A DNA stretch of 64,000 nucleotides from Sphingobacteriales bacterium. GTDB taxonomy: Bacteria; Bacteroidota; Bacteroidia; Chitinophagales; CAIOSU01. Made by a program: the position numbers and the translations under genes. The stretch covers positions 62,001 to 126,000 of the forward strand of contig JAIXOI010000028.1 of the NCBI GenBank assembly GCA_027486795.1, read 5' to 3'. This document shows positions 47,579 to 56,255 of this stretch, one piece after another (the stretch's first letter is position 1; each line of letters begins with the position of its first letter). The notes under the pieces are model-generated. The model was not told the origin of the DNA and searched no databases. It saw only the letters and a program-made list of their open reading frames with translations.

Positions 47579-50500
47579 GTGGTAGTTATGTTTACAAAAA
47601 TCAAAGAGCAACTGTACCTTAATCTGTTTGTAGCTTTTGCGGTTTTGGTAGTACTTAGTATAGGGGTTAGCGCAAATGCGCAAACTTCTATTCTTACAGA
47701 GAATTTTGAAGGTTCAACGGCTAGTTGGAGCTTTATAAACAATAGCGGAAACGGAAACAATTACTGGGGCGTTTCTGCTGGAGCTTGCGGCAACAGCACC
47801 AACATGTTGATAGTACGCCGGAGCACCACCGCTTGCCAGTACCGGAACAACATTACCCACAATGTAACCGCTAGAAGGCAGGTAGTATCAACAGGATATG
47901 ATAACTTAACCCTATCATTTGATTGGGTATGCAATGGACAAGCTGGTAGAGACTTGGGTAAAGTTTTTTATTCATTCAACGGCACCACCTGGACACAATT
48001 GACCACTGGTGGCGTAGCCGGTGAATACCAAGGCACCACAGCTTGGGCCACCCAAACGGCATTTGCATTGCCATCCGTGTTAAACGATACCGTGTTTTTT
48101 ATTGGTTTCAACTGGGTAAATGATAATAGTGGCGGTTCTTTTCCTGCTTTTGGTGTCGATAACATCGATGTTAAAGGTACCGTTATACCAGCAGTGCCGC
48201 CTCAAGCACCTACATCTGGTATTTTTAGTCAAAACTTTTCATCGGGTAGCTTGCCAGTTGGTTGGACCAATACCGACTTATCTGGAAATAGCGCAGGTAG
48301 TTGGTTTTTTAACAACCCTGGTGCCCGAACCATAAACACCACCACCAGAGCAAACGGCTTTGCCATTTTCGATAGCGACATAATTGGGCAAGACAATAAA
48401 GCCGAAAGCGCCGAATTGGTTTCACCGGCATTTGATTGCTCTTCTTATGCTGTTGTAACTCTAGAACTAGAACACTATTTTAGGTTCTATGCCAATAGCG
48501 ATTATCGCATATCCATAAGCGGCGATAATGGTGCTAACTATACTACCTTAGCTTTCGATTCGGCAGAAACCGCCAATGCGGCTACTCTAAATTATAATAT
48601 ATCTGCTTACGCTGCCGGAAAAAGTCAAGTAAAGCTTAAGTTTTCATACAAAGGTAACTGGAGCTACTATTGGGCGATTGATGATATTTTGGTTGAAGGA
48701 CAAATGGCGGATAGTGCCGTGTGGACCGGTAACACCAGCACCAACTGGAACACGGCATCGAACTGGAGTACTAATAATATCCCTACTACTGCCACCGCAA
48801 TACTTATACCTGCTTCGGCAACCCGCATGCCTACCGTGCTGGCAGCGGCAGGGGCTGGTTGTTTCAACCTAACTATTCAAACTGGAGCCACGCTCACAAT
48901 TCAAACCGACTCAACGCAAGGGGGTAGCCTTACCATTACCGGCAATTTAAATTGCAATGGTACCATTGTGCATACGGGTAGCGCTTATGTAAGGCTATCG
49001 GGCTCGGGCAAGTATATCTCTGGTGATTTTACTTACGGAAGCAACGATAAACAATGGCAATTTGAAAGCGGATCGAGTTACTCACTGAACGGCGACTTTA
49101 CCACTTATGGTGTAAAGGTGCAAAGTGGCGCGTTGCTCAATTTAAATGGCCATCAGCTATCCGTTTACTCATTGCAGCAACTTGGCTCTTTAAACATTGG
49201 CTCGGGTACTTTAGAGATTGCCGGAAATGGAACCGTGCTTACTAGCGCGGGCTTTAATGGCGGCACAGGTACCGTACATTTCAACTCAGGTGGCTCAGCA
49301 TGGGCATCAAAAGCCACTGTAAGCCAAACCGTGCCATCGGTATCCTATTACAATTTGGATATCCGCACCAATAATGGCTACACCATAACCTTGGGCAATA
49401 CCAGTTCGTTTACCGTGCTCAATGATTTGACCATAACCAACCCAGGGGCTAAAGGTGGGGTTTTAACCACTGGTACTGATGGTTTAATTGCCGGCGACCT
49501 AAATTTGGGCGATGGCAGCAACAATGGCTTCACCTTTAATTTGGGGCATCGCATTTCGGGTGCTGGCAGCGCATCTTCTATTTTTTTTACTGGCAATGCG
49601 CTCGATAACCAGATAAACATAACCTACACCAATACTACTTTAGCTGCTCTCGGCAATTTTGATGGCGGTAACAGTATGACCTTCCCAGTTGCTTATACCG
49701 GCACAGGCACCCAAATGGTAGTGCCTTTTACTTACAACAACCTCACCATTGGTGGCACTGGCAGCAAAGCGCTAGGCAACAATATCTCCGTAAATGGCAA
49801 TTTAAATCTTACTTCGGGTACATTAACAACTGCGGTAAGCATGGTTAGCGAAAAAACATCGTTGAGTAATGATGTTTTTGTAAACTACATTAACGGCGGA
49901 ATAGCTATTGCCAATGCTGCTCCTACGTTGGCTAGTTTAATTACCAGTGGCAGTAGCATGACTGTTACCGTGCCTGCGGCATATTCGGGCTATTCCATTT
50001 TAGGTTGCAGTGTTTCTATCACCCACACATACAATGCCGATTTAGATGTTTATTTAGTAAGCCCAATTGGCACCGTATATACCCTATCTACTGATAACGG
50101 TGGTAGTGGCGATAACTATAACAATGTTTATTTTGTAGATGGTGGTGCCGCTGCTAACACCGGCAACATAACACTAACTGGCAATTATGCCCCCGAAGGA
50201 TTTACTTTTGCTAGCATTGGTGGCGCTGCCAATGGCGTATGGACTTTGTATGCCGTTGATGATGCCAGTGGCGACGATGGCACCATAACCGATTTCAAAA
50301 TTCAACTTAGGAGCACTGCCACGCATGGCAACATTAATTTGGCTGGTAACTGGATAAACAATGGTGGCACGTTTGCCCCGGGTACCGGAACAGTAACTTT
50401 TAGCGGTGCAAGTCAGCAAAGTGTAACTACCAATGGCCAGTCGTTTTACGCAGTTACGGTTAATGGCACTGGTGGCCTGCTACTAAACGATGATGCCACC

Positions 50501-51670
50501 ATTACAAGCACTTTGAGCCTAACCAATGGTGTAATATCCACTGGGGCCAACAAAGTAATTATCACCAGTACCACAGCAGCTAATTTATCGGGCCATAGTG
50601 CTGCGTCGTTTATCAACGGCAATCTTAGGAGGTATATAGCTTCCAATCTTTCTACCTATGCTTTTCCAGTGGGTAATGGTGTTGCAGCGGGCAATTTTAA
50701 ATTGGCTTCGCTTACCAACAATTTACTGGTTGGGGTAACTTATATTGATGCTAGTTTCGGTGCGCTTGCCAACCATAACGATAACGATTTGAGTGTATCA
50801 GAAGGAGGCACTAACTATAGCCGCATAAACCCTGCAGGAGTATGGACCATTGAGCCCAACAATCAACCGCTTTTGGGCAACTACAGCATACAATTGTATA
50901 CTGCTGGTTTCAACGGCTTGGCCGATAACGAATTTGTGGTGCTTAAAAGGCCGGTAGGCTCTGTTTCGGGTGCCGATTGGAGCACTGGCGGTGGATTGCT
51001 GGATATTTTGGGCGGTATTGGCCGTTTGGTTTCGAGCGGCTTCGCCATGCGCTCAGGTTTGACAAGTTTCTCTGAGTTTGGCATCGGTGATGGGTCATCT
51101 GGTGGGTCGTCGCTTCCAATACAGTTAATGAGCTTTGAGGCAACTTTGAACGATAGGGCAGAGGTGGAGCTAAATTGGGCCACGGCTATCGAAATAAACA
51201 ACGCCTACTTTACCGTTGAGCGCTCTGCCGATGGTACTACCTTCGAACCCGTTTTAGAAGTTGCTGGTGCCGGAAACTCAACCGTTATGCGCACTTACAA
51301 CGATGTGGATAAAGAACCACTATTGGGCCTGTCGTATTACCGCCTTAAGCAAACAGATTATGATGGAACCAGCACATACTCGCAAATGCGAAGTGTAAGT
51401 ATTGTAAGAAACAGCGTAGCACCCAGCATGGTAGTATATCCAAACCCATCGGCAGGCAACATACAAGTCGAATCGAAAGGAGTACAGGGCATGGTATCTA
51501 TCATGATTACCGATATGCAAGGCAAAACCATTTACTTGCAGCACGAAATAATAAACGAGGGCGACACGCCAATTTCGCTAGAGCTGAAAAACAAACTGTA
51601 CCCAGGTTTTTACCAACTAACCATGATGGGCGAAAATGTAAACTTGGTTGAAAAGATTATTATCCAATAA
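47579..51670 (+). CDS. Large secreted protein with MAM-like domains, P/Homo B domain and T9SS type A sorting domain
   Basis: Signal peptide; repeated ILTENFEGS/FSQNFSSGSLPVGWTNTD jellyroll starts; ITHTYNADLDVYLVSPIGTVYTLSTDNGGSGDNYNN...GVWTLYAVDDASGDDGTITDFKIQL; C-terminal YPNPSAGNIQVESKGVQGMVSIMITDMQGK. Confidence 0.87.
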   Translation: MVVMFTKIKEQLYLNLFVAFAVLVVLSIGVSANAQTSILTENFEGSTASWSFINNSGNGNNYWGVSAGACGNSTNMLIVRRSTTACQYRNNITHNVTARRQVVSTGYDNLTLSFDWVCNGQAGRDLGKVFYSFNGTTWTQLTTGGVAGEYQGTTAWATQTAFALPSVLNDTVFFIGFNWVNDNSGGSFPAFGVDNIDVKGTVIPAVPPQAPTSGIFSQNFSSGSLPVGWTNTDLSGNSAGSWFFNNPGARTINTTTRANGFAIFDSDIIGQDNKAESAELVSPAFDCSSYAVVTLELEHYFRFYANSDYRISISGDNGANYTTLAFDSAETANAATLNYNISAYAAGKSQVKLKFSYKGNWSYYWAIDDILVEGQMADSAVWTGNTSTNWNTASNWSTNNIPTTATAILIPASATRMPTVLAAAGAGCFNLTIQTGATLTIQTDSTQGGSLTITGNLNCNGTIVHTGSAYVRLSGSGKYISGDFTYGSNDKQWQFESGSSYSLNGDFTTYGVKVQSGALLNLNGHQLSVYSLQQLGSLNIGSGTLEIAGNGTVLTSAGFNGGTGTVHFNSGGSAWASKATVSQTVPSVSYYNLDIRTNNGYTITLGNTSSFTVLNDLTITNPGAKGGVLTTGTDGLIAGDLNLGDGSNNGFTFNLGHRISGAGSASSIFFTGNALDNQINITYTNTTLAALGNFDGGNSMTFPVAYTGTGTQMVVPFTYNNLTIGGTGSKALGNNISVNGNLNLTSGTLTTAVSMVSEKTSLSNDVFVNYINGGIAIANAAPTLASLITSGSSMTVTVPAAYSGYSILGCSVSITHTYNADLDVYLVSPIGTVYTLSTDNGGSGDNYNNVYFVDGGAAANTGNITLTGNYAPEGFTFASIGGAANGVWTLYAVDDASGDDGTITDFKIQLRSTATHGNINLAGNWINNGGTFAPGTGTVTFSGASQQSVTTNGQSFYAVTVNGTGGLLLNDDATITSTLSLTNGVISTGANKVIITSTTAANLSGHSAASFINGNLRRYIASNLSTYAFPVGNGVAAGNFKLASLTNNLLVGVTYIDASFGALANHNDNDLSVSEGGTNYSRINPAGVWTIEPNNQPLLGNYSIQLYTAGFNGLADNEFVVLKRPVGSVSGADWSTGGGLLDILGGIGRLVSSGFAMRSGLTSFSEFGIGDGSSGGSSLPIQLMSFEATLNDRAEVELNWATAIEINNAYFTVERSADGTTFEPVLEVAGAGNSTVMRTYNDVDKEPLLGLSYYRLKQTDYDGTSTYSQMRSVSIVRNSVAPSMVVYPNPSAGNIQVESKGVQGMVSIMITDMQGKTIYLQHEIINEGDTPISLELKNKLYPGFYQLTMMGENVNLVEKIIIQ

Positions 51671-51685
51671 GCAGTAGGGGCTAAA

Positions 51686-53284
51686 CTAGTTTTCGCCCCT
51701 CTTTTTTAATCTGAGCGAGTACAAATCGGTACGCCTATCCAGTAAATTTCGCACGCTACCACCGGTATGCAGTTCTTTTAGCAAGTCTATGTTCAAATCA
51801 GCAATTACCGTCATTTCGGTATTGGGGGTAGCCTCGGCTACAATGGAGTTGTTCGGAAACTGAAAATCGGACGGTGAATACACACCCGATTGGGCATACT
51901 GTATATCCATATTGTTTACCTTCGGTAAGTTACCCACACAACCCGCAATGGCCACGTAGCATTCGTTTTCAACGGCCCTGGCTTGGGCACAAATCCTTAC
52001 CCGGTTGTAACCTGTTTGGGTATCGGTAAGAAATGGCACAAACAATATCTCCATGCCCTGCTCGGCGCACAACCTCGATAGCTCTGGAAACTCAACATCA
52101 TAGCATATCATAATGCCAATTTTGCCACTATCGGTATCAAACACCTGAACCGAATCGCCGCCGCTCATGCCCCAATATTGGGCTTCGGCAGGGGTTATGT
52201 GCACCTTATAATAGCTATCCCAGCTTCCGTCGCGGCGGCATAGGTAGCCCACGTTGTACAACTTGCCTTTTTCAATGATGGGCATGCTACCTGTAATGAT
52301 ATTGATGTTGTATGATACCGCAAACTCTAAAAATTTCTTTTTCAGAGGTTCGGTAAAAGTAGCCAGCGACCTGATGGCTTCAGCCTCGGCTTGCTCGTTG
52401 AACTTGGCCATTAACGGTGCATTAAAAAACTCCGGGAACAAGATAAAATCGGCATGGTAGCCACTCACGGCATCCACAAAAAACTCCACCTGATCGAGCA
52501 AACTACTTAAGTTAGAAACGGGGCGCATCTGCCATTGCACCAGCCCTATGCGCACCACCGATTTTTTCGAGCCGATAAGCTTTTCCTTTTCCTCGTAGTA
52601 TATGTTGTTCCATTCTATCAAAGTACCATATGCTTTGCTGTCGCGGTCGCCGGGCAAATAACCCCTCAGCACTTTTCTTACGTGGAAACCATTTGAAATC
52701 TGGAAGGAAAGGATTGGGTCGTAGAGTTCTTTCATCTCTACCTTTTCAATATACGCTTTGGGGGTTAGTTCATCAGCATGCATGTTGAAATGTGGAATAC
52801 GACCACCTGCAATAATAGCCCTAAGGTTCAAGTTTTCGCACAATTCTTTTCTGGCATCGTACAGGCGGCGGCCAAGCCTCAAGCCCCTGTATTCGGGGTG
52901 TACAAAAACGTCGATACCATAAAGCACATCGCCTTCATCGTCGTGCGTGCTAAACGAATAGTTGCCGGTTATTTGCTCATAGGTATGGTTGTCGCCATAC
53001 TTATTATAATCTACAATAAGCGAGAGGGCACAGGCTACCACCTTACCATTTACTTCAATACAAATCTGCCCTTCCGGAAAAAGATCCAATAGCTTCTTTA
53101 AATGTTTGTTTGACCAAGTAGGCTCTTCCAAATTTGGATAAGCTAGGGTCATGGCTTCTTTTATATCGTCATGGTCTTCCAAGTCAAGCGTTCGCAGGGT
53201 TATCAAGTACTCGTTGTCGGTTCTTGGTTGCGAAATCTTATTGGTTTCTTTGCCTTTGGCCGATTTATCTTTAGGTTGGTTCAT
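51686..53284 (-). CDS. Bifunctional GNAT N-acetyltransferase / carbon-nitrogen hydrolase
   Basis: N-terminal GNAT (YGIDVFVHPEYRGLRLGRRLYDARKELCE); C-terminal nitrilase fold (FILFPEFFN, YYKVHITPAE, IGIMICYDVEFPEL). Confidence 0.92.
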   Translation of the reverse strand: MNQPKDKSAKGKETNKISQPRTDNEYLITLRTLDLEDHDDIKEAMTLAYPNLEEPTWSNKHLKKLLDLFPEGQICIEVNGKVVACALSLIVDYNKYGDNHTYEQITGNYSFSTHDDEGDVLYGIDVFVHPEYRGLRLGRRLYDARKELCENLNLRAIIAGGRIPHFNMHADELTPKAYIEKVEMKELYDPILSFQISNGFHVRKVLRGYLPGDRDSKAYGTLIEWNNIYYEEKEKLIGSKKSVVRIGLVQWQMRPVSNLSSLLDQVEFFVDAVSGYHADFILFPEFFNAPLMAKFNEQAEAEAIRSLATFTEPLKKKFLEFAVSYNINIITGSMPIIEKGKLYNVGYLCRRDGSWDSYYKVHITPAEAQYWGMSGGDSVQVFDTDSGKIGIMICYDVEFPELSRLCAEQGMEILFVPFLTDTQTGYNRVRICAQARAVENECYVAIAGCVGNLPKVNNMDIQYAQSGVYSPSDFQFPNNSIVAEATPNTEMTVIADLNIDLLKELHTGGSVRNLLDRRTDLYSLRLKKRGEN

Positions 53285-54039
53285 GTTATTTTCTGTAAAT
53301 AATTGTTCGAAACGATAAAACCCAATCAGCTTTAGCCTAGTATAACGCAAACTTCAGGCATTACATGGCTAACTTGGCTTGGCAGCGCATTGAATAGTCA
53401 ATTATGCCGCTCACCGCACGCAAGACTTACAACAAATATACACTTTTGTGAGGCACTAAATACGCAAGTTAAGGGTGTTGGCTGTGCTTAAAACTACCTT
53501 GAGTTATTGTTTTTTGATCTGTAATTGCAAAGCGGTAGCGATAATTTAAATTGCAGCGCAGCATATTAGGTGACACAAAACTCTTAAAATTTAGTTCAAG
53601 CAATAGGGTTGTGAAAAATTTTGTACCGCTTTTTAACTTATCAGTACCTCATTTACAAAAACAAATGCGGTAAAATCACAAGAAACAGGTGCGTGCTTAC
53701 TTGGAAACAAGATTTTGTAGTAAATAGTTGTTTGTAAATGCTTTAAGTATAGTTATTCCATTTAAATAGATAGGAGTTGCTGCAGTTTAAAGATTTTAAA
53801 GCTAGATATTGTCTACTATTTTATACTTAGTGGCATCAACTGTGCAGTGCGATAACCATAAATTAACAAGACACTGTTAAAATAAATAGGGAATTAGCGT
53901 AAATTGCGGTCAATATTAGGTTAGATAACGTGTAGCTTCTCAAAATTATTGTTTTGAATGACTATTTTGTTGTCTGAATTTAATATATTAGCACATTGTA
54001 CCAATAAAATTATACAAGCGTAACAAAAAATACACGGCT

Positions 54040-54555
54040 ATGGCATTGAAAAGAAAAGCCAAACTTGATCCATTGAACGTTGCATACGGTGTAGGTGCGG
54101 CAGTAGTTATCACTGGGGCAATGTTCAAGTTTCTAAACTTCCCTTTTGCAAGTGAAATGCTATTTGTGGGATTGGCAGTTGAGGCGCTAGTATTCTTTAT
54201 TTCGGCCTTTGAGTTGAAGAAAGACGATGTGGACTACCAATGGGATAGGATTTTCCCACAGCTTACCAAAGAAGGGGAGAATAAAATAGAAAGAATTGAG
54301 GATTGGATTGAGCAAGCTGATTTAGACCCGATGGTTATTCAGCGCCTTACCAAAAGCATTGAACGTTTAGAACAGAACGTGAACAGGATGGCTGATATGT
54401 CGGATGTGGCACAACTTAACGACCAAGTAGAAAAGATGCGTCAATCGTCAGAGATGTTTGAGCAAGAAATTTCTAAGCTCAACACCAGCATTTCGCAGAT
54501 GAACTCATATTATATGCGAATGCTTGAAGTAATGGGGAATAAATCCCAAGCTTAA
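54040..54555 (+). CDS. gldL: Gliding motility/T9SS inner-membrane motor protein GldL-like
   Basis: VAYGVGAAVVITGAMFKFLNFPFASEMLFVGLAVEALVFFISAFE: two TM helices matching the GldL core, then a coiled-coil-like tail. Confidence 0.85.
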   Translation: MALKRKAKLDPLNVAYGVGAAVVITGAMFKFLNFPFASEMLFVGLAVEALVFFISAFELKKDDVDYQWDRIFPQLTKEGENKIERIEDWIEQADLDPMVIQRLTKSIERLEQNVNRMADMSDVAQLNDQVEKMRQSSEMFEQEISKLNTSISQMNSYYMRMLEVMGNKSQA

Positions 54556-54599
54556 TCATTTCTACCCCGATTGGGTTCAAATAAACCGGAGCAGGAAAC

Positions 54600-56255
54600 A
54601 TGAAAACCTCTAATCCATTAAGGCAGAAGCTTATCAATATGATGTATCTGATACTCATAGCGATGATAGTACTGAATCCTGCGTTGGAGTATATTGATAT
54701 ATTTACCGACTTGAATAGGTCGTTAGAGTATGCCAACGTGCGCCTCGATCAAAAAAATGCGCTTACGGTAGCTACCTTAGAAACCTTTAGTAACCTCGAC
54801 CCTGAAAAGTACGAAGGCATGTATAAGAAGGTGTTACTTACCAAACAAATTGCCGACAGTGCGGTGAATTATTTGGAAGTAATAAAACAGGATCTTATTA
54901 CCGAATCGGGTGGTTACGACCCAGTATGGCACCACCTTAAACGGACTACCGATGCTACTATAGGTACCAATGGTCTTTTTAGAAACGATAAAGGTCTTGA
55001 AATAAAAAAAGTATTGACAGATACTAAATTGGCCTTGATAGAAATATTGGATACTGCCAACGCTGGTATGCTAGATACCGTTTTGCGCGTGGATGATAAG
55101 CTTCCAAAAGCTAAGCAAGTATACTACGAGTGGGAAAAGTATTATTTCGATAACGTACCTCTAGGTGCAGTTATAGCCACACTTACCAAGTTCCAAAACG
55201 ACGTAAGGGTGGCCGAATCGTTGGTAATGAAAAACTACCATGATCAAGTACAAGGCGAAGGTGGCACCGGAAACTATAACTTTGAATTTGTAGCTAGCGA
55301 TAGCAGCTCGGCAACCGACACCATTCGCTTGGCCAAAGGGGTGAAAAAGTATGATGTATTTACCGTTGGCGAAGACGGTGTAACTACACTTACCTTGCCA
55401 TCAAGTAAAATGGGTAGTGGCGGCGGAAGTGGTCAAGCTACCATTTATATTTACGACGACAATAACCAAGTAACTGACAGCTTCGCGTTTGTAAATGGAC
55501 AAGGAGAAGTATCACTAAAAACTGACCAAATTGGTGAATTTTCTATTAAGGGCGTAGTAAAGTTTAGGTATCCTGATGATGTAAAACCTTTGCAGAAGGA
55601 TAACCAACAATTAGAAGAGAAGAAAAAGAAAGACCAAGAAATGCCCTTCGAAATAAACTATGCTGTTGTAAAAAGCAAGCCATACATTAGCCAGAAGGAT
55701 TACAATATTCTCTATTTGGGTATCAATAACCCGATTAACGTTTACCACCCCGATTATCCTTCTGATAAGTACCAGGTAAGTATTAGCCAAGGTAAGGTAA
55801 CCAAAGTAGATACTGCGTTTTATGCGAATGTGTTTAGGAAAGGTTTGGCAAGCGTAGTCCTAAAAGTACCAGATGGCAATGGTGGCTATAAAGTAGTAGC
55901 AGAGGAGATTTTTAGGGTGAAAGAGTTGCCTAAGCCAACAGTAGTGTTGTATAACAAAGAAGGTGGTGAAATACCTGCCAAGTTGTTTAAAATGCAAAAA
56001 GGTTTGGAAGCCATTACCAAAGAAATGGAAGTACCTGCCGACTTTAGGGTTATTGAGTATAGCATTACTTATGTGAATGCAAATGGTTTGGGTATTTTTA
56101 AAGAAAAAGTTAAGGGTTCATACTTTACCGGAAAATCAAGGGAGCTTATTGATTTAGCTCAACCTGGAGACATCTTTATATTTGATGATATCCAAGTTAA
56201 AGGTCCTGATGGTGTAAATAAAGATGTGGAAGCCTTGGTATTTAACATATTATAA
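54600..56255 (+). CDS. gldM: Gliding motility/T9SS motor protein GldM-like
   Basis: N-terminal PLRQKLINMMYLILIAMIVLNPALEYID (GldM TM with conserved Arg) and C-terminal GDIFIFDDIQVKGPDGVNKDVEALVFNIL. Confidence 0.85.
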   Translation: MKTSNPLRQKLINMMYLILIAMIVLNPALEYIDIFTDLNRSLEYANVRLDQKNALTVATLETFSNLDPEKYEGMYKKVLLTKQIADSAVNYLEVIKQDLITESGGYDPVWHHLKRTTDATIGTNGLFRNDKGLEIKKVLTDTKLALIEILDTANAGMLDTVLRVDDKLPKAKQVYYEWEKYYFDNVPLGAVIATLTKFQNDVRVAESLVMKNYHDQVQGEGGTGNYNFEFVASDSSSATDTIRLAKGVKKYDVFTVGEDGVTTLTLPSSKMGSGGGSGQATIYIYDDNNQVTDSFAFVNGQGEVSLKTDQIGEFSIKGVVKFRYPDDVKPLQKDNQQLEEKKKKDQEMPFEINYAVVKSKPYISQKDYNILYLGINNPINVYHPDYPSDKYQVSISQGKVTKVDTAFYANVFRKGLASVVLKVPDGNGGYKVVAEEIFRVKELPKPTVVLYNKEGGEIPAKLFKMQKGLEAITKEMEVPADFRVIEYSITYVNANGLGIFKEKVKGSYFTGKSRELIDLAQPGDIFIFDDIQVKGPDGVNKDVEALVFNIL

